A DNA stretch of 64,000 nt, taken from an uncultured Blautia sp. GTDB taxonomy: Bacteria > Bacillota > Clostridia > Lachnospirales > Lachnospiraceae. Both the position numbers and the translations under genes were made by a program. Positions within the stretch are counted from its first letter, which is position 1. Every line of letters starts with the position of its first letter. The notes under the pieces were generated by a model. The model searched no databases. It saw nothing but the letters and a program-made list of their open reading frames with translations, and was not told the origin of the DNA. The stretch lies in contig CATXEA010000016.1 of NCBI GenBank assembly GCA_958367245.1, forward strand, positions 1 to 64,000. Direction: 5' to 3'. This document shows positions 25,730 to 34,525 of this stretch, piece after piece.

Positions 25730-25751
25730 CAAGAACGCTTTAGCGTTCTTG
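25730..25751 (-). promoter_or_regulatory. hairpin in the pyrB leader
   Basis: CAAGAACGCT and AGCGTTCTTG form a perfect 10-bp stem with a two-base spacer, about 52 bases before the pyrB start. No U-run follows on the minus strand, so it is not a simple terminator; an operator or RNA-stability element is possible. Confidence 0.5.
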
Positions 25752-25794
25752 CTGAAATAAAAATTTTTTAGTTACTCAAAAATTCCTTCATAAC

Positions 25795-25823
25795 ATATTA
25801 TAACATATAAATGGTTTTTTCAA
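25795..25823 (-). promoter_or_regulatory. probable pyrBI promoter
   Basis: On the minus strand TTGAAA (25823-25818) is followed by TATAAT at 15 bases or TAATAT at 17 bases. It overlaps the end of the upstream membrane-protein gene by four bases. Confidence 0.6.
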
Positions 25824-26218
25824 GAAGATTTTTTTACTATTTTTTCAAAAAAAAGTCCTGCTGCAAACCACAGCGGGGCATAATCGAGACGGATCAGACC
25901 CTTATAGTTCCAGGGGGAGCTGCTGTAATCCCAGGGGCATATATGAAAAATTTTCAAAAAAGCGCCGCTTACGAATTCGGTAAAATAAATTCCTATTGTA
26001 TAAAGACTGCCCCGCAGCGCGACCGGAAAACGGGCGATTCTTTTATAGACGGGGCCGATAACAGAAGCGCACCCATATATAGGAAACATCAGGAGGGAGG
26101 TTTTGCCCATCATGGTAAAACTGCCTTCTAAAAGAGAGTGCAGTCCTGTCCAGAGAATTTCCATGCACCAGCCTATGGCGCCGCAAAGGAAAAATGTTTT
26201 CGGGAGAGTTGATTTCAT
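25820..26218 (-). CDS. small membrane protein, CmpB-like putative ABC transporter type IV family
   Basis: 132 residues with about four hydrophobic segments (KTFFLCGAIGWCMEILWTG, LLMFPIYGCASVIGPVY, GIYFTEFVSGAFLKIF, APLWFAAGLFFEKIV). IGWCMEILWTGL and the CPWDYS motif are typical of the family named ABC_trans_CmpB. The name implies transport, but the family has no nucleotide-binding partner here and the real function is unknown. It is a single gene pointing away from folC and toward pyrB. Confidence 0.75.
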   Translation of the reverse strand: MKSTLPKTFFLCGAIGWCMEILWTGLHSLLEGSFTMMGKTSLLMFPIYGCASVIGPVYKRIARFPVALRGSLYTIGIYFTEFVSGAFLKIFHICPWDYSSSPWNYKGLIRLDYAPLWFAAGLFFEKIVKKSS

Positions 26219-26284
26219 GTGATTTTTCCTCGTATCAGAGTATTTTTTTTACAACAATTTAACCTGATTGTAGTATTGCCTGCC

Positions 26285-26313
26285 TTGAAAAAAACATACA
26301 TCTGGGATATAAT
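26285..26313 (+). promoter_or_regulatory. SigA promoter of folC
   Basis: TTGAAA, 17 bases, TATAAT: near-consensus, 70 bases before the folC start. Confidence 0.85.
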
Positions 26314-26382
26314 AAAATAACCTTAATTTAGCGTTGTACATCGACGATGTTTTGGGGAAAGCTTAAAGAGGAGTATTGAAAA

Positions 26383-27663
26383 ATGAACTACAGAGAAAGT
26401 CGCGCCTATATCGAAAATGCCCAGCCCCTGGGAATGGTTCTGGGACTGGGAAATATGCTGGAGCTTATGGAAAGGCTTGGAAATCCGCAGGATGATCTGA
26501 AATTTGTCCATGTGGGAGGAACAAACGGAAAAGGCTCTGTAATTGCATATTTATATTCGACGCTGACACTTGCGGGATACCGGGTGGGAAGGTACGTCTC
26601 ACCAACCCTTTATTCATACAGAGAGAGACTGGAAACAGCAGGGAAAAAAGTAACCAAAGAAAAATTTGCGGAATATATTACAAAAATTGCAGAAGTAATT
26701 GAAGAAATGACAGCGGAAGGTCTGCCTCATCCAACGCCGTTTGAAATTGAGACGGCAGCAGCTTTTTTATATTTTAAGGAAGAAAACTGCGATCTTGTCC
26801 TTCTGGAAGTAGGGATGGGCGGAGATTTGGACGCTACGAATATTATCAGGACAACTCTTATTTCTGTTCTTACATCCATCAGCATGGACCATATGACATT
26901 TCTGGGAACTACCCTTGGCGAGATTGCAGAGAAAAAAGCAGGCATTATTAAAGACGGCTGCCATACTGTGACGATTAATCAGGAACCGGAGGCTTTGGCT
27001 GTGATTCTTGAAAGATGTGAGGGAATGGGAGTTGCCTGTACGATTTCTGATTATAAAGAAGCGGCTGTGCTGGAAGAAAGCTGTCAGGGACAGACTTTCC
27101 GTTACAGAGGCGAGGTTTATCGGCTTTCTCTTGCAGGCGTGTGTCAGATTGAGAATGCAGTTCTTGCTTTAAATGTACTGGACGTACTTTCTGAAAAAGG
27201 TTTTCCTGTTGCACTGGAGCAGAGGAAAGAGGGGCTTTTAAAAACATCATGGGACGGCAGATTTACTTTTATACATGAGAAACCGCTGTTTATTGTGGAC
27301 GGCGCTCATAATCCGGCTGCTGCAGACAGACTGGTGGACTCCATTGAACATTATTTTAAGGGGAAACGGATTATTTTTATCGTCGGTGTGTTTAAAGATA
27401 AGGATTACAGAAGTGTGATCGAAAAAACGGCAGGTTACGCAGGTGAAATCCTGACAATAGAAACGCCTGATAATCCGAGAGCTTTATCAGCGAAGGAGCT
27501 TGCCCGTGTTGTTGCGGAATATAACCCCAATGTACGTGCCATGAGCAGTGTGGAAGAGGCGGTAAGGACAGCGTTTAAGCTTGCAGGGGAAGAGGATGTT
27601 ATCATCTCTTTTGGTTCTCTTTCCAACATCGGAAAAATTACGGAAGCAGTAGAAGGGGAATAA
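26383..27663 (+). CDS. folC: folylpolyglutamate synthase / dihydrofolate synthase
   Basis: Adds glutamate to folates (and may join dihydropteroate to glutamate). 426 residues: P-loop VGGTNGKGSVIAYLYSTL near residue 46, the omega-loop region YVSPTLYSYRERLE, ATP-binding MGGDLDATNI, SISMDHMTFLGTTLGEIAEKKAGII, and the C-terminal ligase motif VDGAHNPAAADRLV. AGAGGAG lies ahead of the start. pheA follows 15 bases downstream, so the two are likely cotranscribed. Confidence 0.95.
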   Translation: MNYRESRAYIENAQPLGMVLGLGNMLELMERLGNPQDDLKFVHVGGTNGKGSVIAYLYSTLTLAGYRVGRYVSPTLYSYRERLETAGKKVTKEKFAEYITKIAEVIEEMTAEGLPHPTPFEIETAAAFLYFKEENCDLVLLEVGMGGDLDATNIIRTTLISVLTSISMDHMTFLGTTLGEIAEKKAGIIKDGCHTVTINQEPEALAVILERCEGMGVACTISDYKEAAVLEESCQGQTFRYRGEVYRLSLAGVCQIENAVLALNVLDVLSEKGFPVALEQRKEGLLKTSWDGRFTFIHEKPLFIVDGAHNPAAADRLVDSIEHYFKGKRIIFIVGVFKDKDYRSVIEKTAGYAGEILTIETPDNPRALSAKELARVVAEYNPNVRAMSSVEEAVRTAFKLAGEEDVIISFGSLSNIGKITEAVEGE

Positions 27664-27678
27664 GAAACGGAGAAAATA

Positions 27679-28809
27679 ATGGTTGATTTACAGGAATGCA
27701 GAGACAGAATAGACGAGATTGACAGCGAGATTATCCGGCTTTTTGAGCAGAGAATGAAAGTCTGCGAGGATGTGGCGGAATACAAAATCAACACAGGGAA
27801 AAAAGTCCTGGACCCTCAGAGAGAGCGTTCTAAAATTGAAACCCTGCGTAAGAAGGCGCACGGAGAATTTAATGCTCTTGGCGCACAGGAGCTTTTTCAG
27901 CAGATTATGGCGATAAGCCGTAAAAGACAGTATCAGCTTCTCACAGAACATGGAGTGGAGGAGGATGAGGAACTTGAAATGGTAGACGCCCTTTTGCTTA
28001 AAGATGTGACGGTAGTATTTCAGGGAGTAGAGGGCGCGTACAGCTACGCTGCCATGAGGGAATATTTTCAGGATGATATTAAAAGCTATCATGTGAAAAC
28101 ATGGAGAGACGCTATGGAAGAGGTTTCCGGGGGAAAAGCGGATTATGCAGTTCTGCCCATCGAGAACTCTACGGCAGGAATCGTAGCAGATATTTACGAT
28201 CTTCTGACAGAATATCAGTTAAGCATTGTAGGCGAACAGATCATCCGTGTAGAGCATGTGCTTCTTGGACTTCCGGATGCGGAAATCGAACAGATTACTC
28301 AGGTATGCTCTCATCCGCAGGGACTTGCCCAGTGTGGGAAATTTCTGGAGAACCATCCGCAGTGGAAAAGAAAAGAAGTGGAAAATACAGCAGGAGCAGC
28401 CAAACGTGTGCGGGAAGAAGGCAATCCTTCCCAGGCGGCGATTGCAAGCATTCATGCAGGCGAGCTTTACGGTCTAAAGGTTCTTGCCCGCAATATCTGC
28501 TACAATGATAAAAATGTTACACGGTTTATCATTGTAAGCAAAAAGCCGGTCTACGTAAAGGATGCCCGCAAAGTCAGCATCTGCTTTGAGCTGCCCCACG
28601 AAAGCGGTACTCTTTACAATATGCTTTCGCATATTATTTACAATGGGCTTAACATGTCGCGTATCGAATCCCGTCCGATTCCGGGTAAAACATGGGAATA
28701 TCGCTTTTTTGTGGATTTCGAAGGAAATTTAAAAGACAGCGCTGTAAAAAACGCTCTGCGCGGGATTAAGGCGGAAGCCAACCGCATGAGGGTTCTCGGA
28801 AACTATTAA
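27679..28809 (+). CDS. pheA: bifunctional chorismate mutase / prephenate dehydratase
   Basis: 376 residues. The N-terminal 90 are an AroQ-type chorismate mutase (LQECRDRIDEIDSEIIRLFE, with MKVCEDVAEYK). Residues about 110-290 are the prephenate dehydratase domain (QGVEGAYSYAAMREYF, LPIENSTAGIV, and the catalytic T-R-F in NVTRFIIVSKK). The last 80 form an ACT regulatory domain (FELPHESGTLYNMLS, IESRPIPGKTWEYRFFVD), which normally gives phenylalanine feedback inhibition through the GALY/ESRP motifs; ESRP is present. It makes phenylpyruvate for phenylalanine synthesis. Confidence 0.96.
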   Translation: MVDLQECRDRIDEIDSEIIRLFEQRMKVCEDVAEYKINTGKKVLDPQRERSKIETLRKKAHGEFNALGAQELFQQIMAISRKRQYQLLTEHGVEEDEELEMVDALLLKDVTVVFQGVEGAYSYAAMREYFQDDIKSYHVKTWRDAMEEVSGGKADYAVLPIENSTAGIVADIYDLLTEYQLSIVGEQIIRVEHVLLGLPDAEIEQITQVCSHPQGLAQCGKFLENHPQWKRKEVENTAGAAKRVREEGNPSQAAIASIHAGELYGLKVLARNICYNDKNVTRFIIVSKKPVYVKDARKVSICFELPHESGTLYNMLSHIIYNGLNMSRIESRPIPGKTWEYRFFVDFEGNLKDSAVKNALRGIKAEANRMRVLGNY

Positions 28810-28842
28810 CACAAATTTATGACAGAAAGAAGAACAGCGATC

Positions 28843-30147
28843 ATGGGAATGAAGGAATGTGTTCTCTACCGGGACTTTGCCCACGGCGAAGTGCTGGAAA
28901 AAATGACGGCTCTTATCGCCGCCGTTGAAAAAAAACAGGAAAAAACAGAGCAGAATAAAGAGGATTTTTATGGATGTGTAAACCAACTGGTGGAAATGGC
29001 AGGCTTATATGGCTTTTCGGGAAATTTGTGGCACTGCTATCTTACCTTCCTTCTGGTCAATCACGAAAACGCGTTCAGCAGGGCGTGTGAGATTCGCGGA
29101 GAGGCGGCAGGCAGCATCAATGAACTGGCACTTTACGATTTCACTATTTTTAAAGAATGGTACGATTTTGACCTCATGGTATTTGACAGAAGCTTTGATA
29201 CCTCCTGCTGCCGGGTTCTGTGCGATTACACAAATACGGATACAAACAGCAAGATGTTTAACAAGAGGATAAGGGACCGTATCTGCGAGATGAGCAAAAC
29301 TCTGGCAGCAGCAAAAAGCACAGAAGAATTTAAAGCGGATATGGTGCAGTTTTATAAAGATTTCGGAGTGGGTAAGCTTGGACTTCACAAGGCATTCCGT
29401 GTGGGGCATGATGTAAACGGGGAGGTTGTCATTGAACCGATTACCAGAACAGCCCATGTGAATCTGGAAGACCTGGTAGGATATGAGATTCCGAAGCAGA
29501 AGCTGATTGAGAATACAGAAGCTTTCGTGGAGGGAAGAAAGGCGAATAACTGCCTCCTTTTCGGGGATGCGGGAACCGGAAAATCATCCAGCATCAAGGG
29601 AATCCTCAATAAGTATTATGACAGAGGGCTTCGTATCATAGAAGTGTACAAGCACCAGTTTCAGGATTTGAATGATGTAATCGCTCAGATTAAGAACAGA
29701 AATTATAAATTTATTATCTATATGGACGATCTTTCTTTTGAAGAATTTGAGATAGAATATAAATATCTGAAGGCAGTGATCGAAGGCGGACTGGAGAAGA
29801 AGCCGGATAATATTCTGATTTATGCGACAAGCAACAGAAGACATCTGGTAAGAGAACGCGCCGGAGACAAGCTGGAAATTATGGATGAGGATGACCTTCA
29901 TTCATCGGATACGGTACAGGAGAAGCTTTCTCTTGTATACCGTTTCGGTGTGCGTATTTATTTTGGAGCGCCGAATAAAAAAGAGTTTCAGAATATAGTG
30001 AAGACTCTGGCGCAGCGTTTCGGTGTGACTATGCCGGAGGAGAAGCTTCTTCTGGAAGCAAATAAATGGGAGCTTTCCCACGGGGGATTGACGGGAAGGA
30101 CAGCCCAGCAGTTTATTGACCATATTCTTGGCACAATAGAAAACTGA
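28843..30147 (+). CDS. DUF815-family AAA ATPase
   Basis: 434 residues. ATG 28843 is preferred over ATG 28819 because AGAAAGAAG lies 10 bases ahead, while nothing resembling a site precedes 28819. A variable N-terminal region (about 200 residues) is followed by an ATPase domain: Walker A LLFGDAGTGKSSSIKGIL, Walker B FIIYMDDLSFEE, sensor IYATSNRRHLVRE, then a lid ending at GGLTGRTAQQFIDH. Members occur in bacteria with unknown function. It sits between pheA and the polyphosphate genes without a clear operon link. Confidence 0.85.
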   Translation: MGMKECVLYRDFAHGEVLEKMTALIAAVEKKQEKTEQNKEDFYGCVNQLVEMAGLYGFSGNLWHCYLTFLLVNHENAFSRACEIRGEAAGSINELALYDFTIFKEWYDFDLMVFDRSFDTSCCRVLCDYTNTDTNSKMFNKRIRDRICEMSKTLAAAKSTEEFKADMVQFYKDFGVGKLGLHKAFRVGHDVNGEVVIEPITRTAHVNLEDLVGYEIPKQKLIENTEAFVEGRKANNCLLFGDAGTGKSSSIKGILNKYYDRGLRIIEVYKHQFQDLNDVIAQIKNRNYKFIIYMDDLSFEEFEIEYKYLKAVIEGGLEKKPDNILIYATSNRRHLVRERAGDKLEIMDEDDLHSSDTVQEKLSLVYRFGVRIYFGAPNKKEFQNIVKTLAQRFGVTMPEEKLLLEANKWELSHGGLTGRTAQQFIDHILGTIEN

Positions 30148-30186
30148 AAGCATCAGGCAAAACTAAAGTAGAAAGGGGATTTTACA

Positions 30187-31722
30187 ATGGCAGTAACCAC
30201 ATTTGCAGCAATTGACATCGGTTCTTATGAAGTCAGTATGAAGATTTTTGAATTGTCAAAAAAATTCGGCTTCAGAGAATTGAATGATATCCGATACAGT
30301 CTGGAAGTGGGAAAAGGCGTTTACTCAGAGCGCAAGATGGATAAAGAAATGATTGATATTCTGTGCGAAGTTCTGAATGATTTTAAGCGGATCATGGCAG
30401 ATTTTGGGGTAGAAGAGTACAGAGCCTGTGCGACAAGTGCATTTCGTGAACTTGAGAATCCGATTCTTGTCACAGATCAGATTTATCAAAGGACACAGCT
30501 TAAAGTAGAAGTTCTGAGCAATGCAGAACAGCATTTCCTTGGCTATAAATCGATTGCAGCCATAGAAAACGGGTTTAAAAAGATGATTCAGAAGGGTACA
30601 GCCATTCTGGATGTAGGCGGGGGAAGCCTGCAGGTATCTCTTTTTGATAAGGATTCTCTTGTTACGACTCAGTGCCTTAAAATGGGAAGCCTGAGAATCC
30701 GCCAGCGTCTGAAAGATCTGGAAAAAACAACGATTCATTATGACCGCCTTGTAGAAGAATTTATCCGAAATGATATAGTAAGCTTCCAGAGGCTCCATCT
30801 CAGGGACAGAGATGTAAAAAATGTGATTCTTATGGGAGATTTTATCACAGATACGATTTTTCAGGAAGAAATGCGGGATAATATCATTACAAAAGAAGAG
30901 TTTATGCAGCGTTATGAGAATACGGTGCATAAATCAGAGCAGGTTCTTGCAGAAGAAATGGAAATTGACCCCGAATATGCGGCTCTTGTGGTACCGACCA
31001 TGATTGTCTGCAAAAGCTTTATTGATGTGTTTAACGCGGAAGCTCTCTGGGCGCCGGGAGTATCGCTTCTTGATGGAATTGCATATGATTTTGCAGAAAA
31101 GAAGAAATTTATAAAAAGCGTACATAATTTTGAAAATGACATTCTTGTAACAGCAAGAAACATTGCCAAACGCTACTCCAGCGGAAAGAGTCATATTCAG
31201 GGAACTATGAATCTCTGTCTTGATATTTTTGACAGTATGAAAAAGGTTCACGGAATGACTGCGAGAGAAAGGCTTCTTCTGCAGATTGCAGCCCTTCTCC
31301 ATGACTGCGGCAAATACATCAGTATGGGGGATGTAGCGGAATGTTCTTACCAGATTATCATGTCCACGGAAATTATCGGTCTTTCCACAGAGGAAAGGGA
31401 AATGATTGCCTGGGCAGTGCGCTTCAACTCCATTCCGCTTACTGTTTACGATGAACTGAAAATGAAAGCAGGAATCGACAGAACGAGTTATATGACAATT
31501 GCGAAAATGGCGGCTATTCTGCGGCTTGCAAATGCAATGGACAGAAGCCACTATCAGAAAATCAGAGGGATTAAAACCGTTCTCAAAGACAGGGAGCTTC
31601 AGATGATCGTAGATTCCAGTCAGGACGTTTCTCTGGAACTGGGGCTTCTGAAAGATAAGGTAGAATTTTTTGAGGAAGTATTTGGTATTGGACTCAAGCT
31701 CAGACGTAAGGGAAGAGCATAG
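30187..31722 (+). CDS. ppx: Ppx/GppA phosphatase with C-terminal HD domain (exopolyphosphatase-like)
   Basis: 511 residues. The N-terminal actin/hexokinase-like phosphatase fold shows AIDIGSYEVSMKIFEL (phosphate 1), an ACATSAFRE segment and AILDVGGGSLQVSLF (phosphate 2). From about residue 325 an HD domain follows, with HIQGTMNLCL and LLHDCGKYISMG carrying the H and HD residues. Known relatives degrade polyphosphate or pppGpp. ppk1 starts 13 bases after its stop, so synthesis and breakdown of polyphosphate are coupled in one operon. Substrate choice is not decidable from sequence. Confidence 0.9.
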   Translation: MAVTTFAAIDIGSYEVSMKIFELSKKFGFRELNDIRYSLEVGKGVYSERKMDKEMIDILCEVLNDFKRIMADFGVEEYRACATSAFRELENPILVTDQIYQRTQLKVEVLSNAEQHFLGYKSIAAIENGFKKMIQKGTAILDVGGGSLQVSLFDKDSLVTTQCLKMGSLRIRQRLKDLEKTTIHYDRLVEEFIRNDIVSFQRLHLRDRDVKNVILMGDFITDTIFQEEMRDNIITKEEFMQRYENTVHKSEQVLAEEMEIDPEYAALVVPTMIVCKSFIDVFNAEALWAPGVSLLDGIAYDFAEKKKFIKSVHNFENDILVTARNIAKRYSSGKSHIQGTMNLCLDIFDSMKKVHGMTARERLLLQIAALLHDCGKYISMGDVAECSYQIIMSTEIIGLSTEEREMIAWAVRFNSIPLTVYDELKMKAGIDRTSYMTIAKMAAILRLANAMDRSHYQKIRGIKTVLKDRELQMIVDSSQDVSLELGLLKDKVEFFEEVFGIGLKLRRKGRA

Positions 31723-31734
31723 GGGGAGGATTTT

Positions 31735-33882
31735 ATGGATATCAAAAATTTTGAAAAAAGTGAATATTTTGTAAACAGGGAGTTGAGCTGGCTGAAATTT
31801 GACGAGCGTGTTTTGAGTGAAGCCAGAGACAAAAATCTGCCGCTTTTTGACAGGCTTAAATTTTTAAGTATCACAGCGTCCAATCTGGATGAGTTTTTTA
31901 TGGTGCGCGTGGCTTCTCTCAAGGATCAGGTTCACGCAGGGTATCAGAAAACAGATATCGCCGGAATGACCGCTAAGGAGCAGTTAAAGGAAATCAGCGT
32001 CCAGACGCACGAGCTGGTGCATGTACAGTATAATACCCTTAACCGTGCGCTTCTTCCGGCGCTGGAAAAAGCAGGACTTCATCTTGTTGTGAGCCATGAG
32101 GAACTGACAGAAAAGCAGAAAGAATTTGTAGACAGCTATTTTGAAGACAATGTTTATCCTGTTCTGACGCCGATGGCTATGGATTCGTCAAGACCGTTTC
32201 CGCTTATCAGAAATAAGACGCTGAATATTGGAGCGCTGATTACAAAGAAAGATAAGAAAAAGGGAGAATTGCTTTTTGCGACTGTACAGGTTCCGTCCGT
32301 ACTGCCCCGTGTAATTACAATTCCTTCCGGCAAAGACGGCGTGACTGCAGTGATTCTTCTGGAAGAAATTATTGAGCGTAATATTGATAAACTGTTTTTA
32401 AGCTATGACGTTGTCTGCGCCCATCCTTACCGCATCATGCGAAATGCGGATCTTACCATTGACGAGGACGAGGCGGAAGACCTGCTTGTGGAAATCCAGA
32501 AGCAGCTTAAGAAACGCCAGTGGGGAGAGGTCATCCGTCTGGAAGCTGAAGACAAGATGGATAAACGCCTTCTTAAAATCCTGAAAACGGAATTTGAAAT
32601 TAAGGATGAGGATATTTTTGAAATCAGCGGTCCTCTGGATCTTACGATGCTGATGAAGGTGTACTCTCTGGAAGGCTTCGATGAATTTAAAACACCGAAA
32701 TATACGCCTGCTCCTGTGCCGGCATTCAGAAATGACAAAGATATCTTTTCCGTAATCCGTGAGGGAGACGTATTTCTGCATCACCCGTATATGAGCTTTG
32801 ACCCTGTTGTAAACTTTGTCCGTCAGGCTGCGAAGGATCCGGATGTACTTGCAATCAAGCAGACCCTTTACCGTGTCAGCGGCAACTCGCCGATTATTGC
32901 CGCCCTTGCCCAGGCTGCCGAAAATGGCAAACAGGTTTCTGTTCTTGTGGAGTTAAAGGCGCGCTTTGACGAGGAAAATAATATTGTCTGGGCGAAGAAG
33001 CTGGAGAAAGCGGGATGTCATGTTATCTATGGCCTTGTGGGACTGAAGACGCACAGTAAGATTACCCTTGTTGTGAGAAGAGAAGAGGCGGGAATCCGTC
33101 GCTATGTACATCTGGCTACCGGAAACTATAATGACTCTACAGCGAAGCTTTATACAGACTGCGGTATTTTTACCTGTGACGAGCGGTTTGGGGAGGATGC
33201 TACGGCTGTATTTAATATGCTTTCCGGTTACTCTGAACCGAAGCGCTGGAATGAGCTGATTGTTGCGCCTATCTGGATGAAAGAGCGTTTCCTGAAGATG
33301 ATCAAGAGAGAGGCGAAAAATGCGAAAGAGGGGCTTCCGGCTCTGATTCGGGCAAAAATTAATTCTCTTTGCGACCCGAAAATTATGGCTGCGCTTTGCT
33401 ATGCGTCTTCCTGCGGCGTGCAGGTGGAGCTTCTGGTGAGAGGAATCTGCTGTCTGAAGGTAGGAATCCCGGGAGTCAGCGAAAATATCCATGTGCGTTC
33501 TATAGTGGGTGAATTTCTGGAGCACAGCCGTATTTTTTACTTTGAAAACGGAGGCAGTCCGGAAATTTATATGGGCAGCGCAGACTGGATGCCGCGTAAT
33601 CTTGACCGCCGTGTGGAAATTGTTTTTCCGGTGGAGGATGAGGAAATCAAAAAAGAAATCACGCATATTCTTGACTTGGAATTCAGGGATAATGTAAAAG
33701 CTCACATCCTTCAGGCAGACGGAACTTATGTAAAAACGGACAAACGGGGCAAGGTTCTTGTAAATTCACAGATGGAATTCTGTAAGGAAGCTACGGAGGC
33801 AGCGGCAAACAGAAAAAAAGACGAGAAGGCGAAGACCAGGGTGTTTATCCCGGCGGAGCCTGCGGAGGATATCGAAGAATAA
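31735..33882 (+). CDS. ppk: polyphosphate kinase 1
   Basis: Makes inorganic polyphosphate from ATP. 715 residues in the usual order: N domain (FVNRELSWLKFDERVL), head domain (MVRVASLKDQVHAGYQ), and two PLD-like C domains. The autophosphorylated His lies in YVHLATGNYND, and VLVELKARFDEENNI and YMGSADWMPRNLDRRVE carry other active-site residues. GGGGGAGG precedes the start. It pairs with the ppx-like gene upstream. Confidence 0.97.
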   Translation: MDIKNFEKSEYFVNRELSWLKFDERVLSEARDKNLPLFDRLKFLSITASNLDEFFMVRVASLKDQVHAGYQKTDIAGMTAKEQLKEISVQTHELVHVQYNTLNRALLPALEKAGLHLVVSHEELTEKQKEFVDSYFEDNVYPVLTPMAMDSSRPFPLIRNKTLNIGALITKKDKKKGELLFATVQVPSVLPRVITIPSGKDGVTAVILLEEIIERNIDKLFLSYDVVCAHPYRIMRNADLTIDEDEAEDLLVEIQKQLKKRQWGEVIRLEAEDKMDKRLLKILKTEFEIKDEDIFEISGPLDLTMLMKVYSLEGFDEFKTPKYTPAPVPAFRNDKDIFSVIREGDVFLHHPYMSFDPVVNFVRQAAKDPDVLAIKQTLYRVSGNSPIIAALAQAAENGKQVSVLVELKARFDEENNIVWAKKLEKAGCHVIYGLVGLKTHSKITLVVRREEAGIRRYVHLATGNYNDSTAKLYTDCGIFTCDERFGEDATAVFNMLSGYSEPKRWNELIVAPIWMKERFLKMIKREAKNAKEGLPALIRAKINSLCDPKIMAALCYASSCGVQVELLVRGICCLKVGIPGVSENIHVRSIVGEFLEHSRIFYFENGGSPEIYMGSADWMPRNLDRRVEIVFPVEDEEIKKEITHILDLEFRDNVKAHILQADGTYVKTDKRGKVLVNSQMEFCKEATEAAANRKKDEKAKTRVFIPAEPAEDIEE

Positions 33883-33910
33883 AAAAATCCATTCAAGGGA
33901 AGTGGAAAAA

Positions 33911-34525
33911 ATGCAGAAAAAACGGGAAGGAAACTATTCCCTCCTCCTCCTGGCAGGGGGGAAGAGCAGCCGCATGGGGAAGGACAAGGCAGGACTTTTC
34001 CTGAATGGCAAGACGTTTCCGAGACATTTGATAGATAAGGCAGAGCAGCTTGGAATCAGGCAGAAGTTTCTCTCCGGTCATTTCATGGAAGAAGCAGACG
34101 TCCGGGTTGTGGAAGATATTTATAAAGACAGAGGACCTTTAGGAGGGCTTCACGCCTGCATGAAGGTTATGGAAACGCCGTATTGTCTGGTACTTCCTGT
34201 AGATGTGCCCCAGATTCCCCTTAAAGTGCTGGAAGCTCTTCTGGCTGCACATGAGGAGAAGTGTATGCAGGGACAGGGGGAGCTTCCGCTTCTTCTGGCT
34301 CATGGGGACAGGGAGGAGCCTCTTATTGGCATTTACCCTGTAAAGATGGCGGATGCTGTCGGCGAAGTGATTCGGGAAAAATCCTGCTGGGTTTTCCGGA
34401 TTTTGAACCAGTGGGGCTACGAGACCTGCGAAATCCCTCTGGAGGAGTGGCAGGTGGGAAATATCAATACGCCAAAGGAATATGAGCTTCTTTTGGAGTA
34501 TGAGAAAAGAGGAAAGATAGAATGA
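33911..34525 (+). CDS. mobA: molybdenum cofactor guanylyltransferase
   Basis: Attaches GMP to molybdopterin to make the bis-MGD cofactor needed by formate dehydrogenase. 204 residues from ATG 33911 (a GTG at 33902 is in frame, but AAGGGA at 33895 fits the ATG). The nucleotide-binding loop is LLLAGGKSSRMGKDKAGL; VVEDIYKDRGPLGGL and LPVDVPQIP are family motifs. Stop overlaps the moeA start (ATGA). Confidence 0.93.
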   Translation: MQKKREGNYSLLLLAGGKSSRMGKDKAGLFLNGKTFPRHLIDKAEQLGIRQKFLSGHFMEEADVRVVEDIYKDRGPLGGLHACMKVMETPYCLVLPVDVPQIPLKVLEALLAAHEEKCMQGQGELPLLLAHGDREEPLIGIYPVKMADAVGEVIREKSCWVFRILNQWGYETCEIPLEEWQVGNINTPKEYELLLEYEKRGKIE

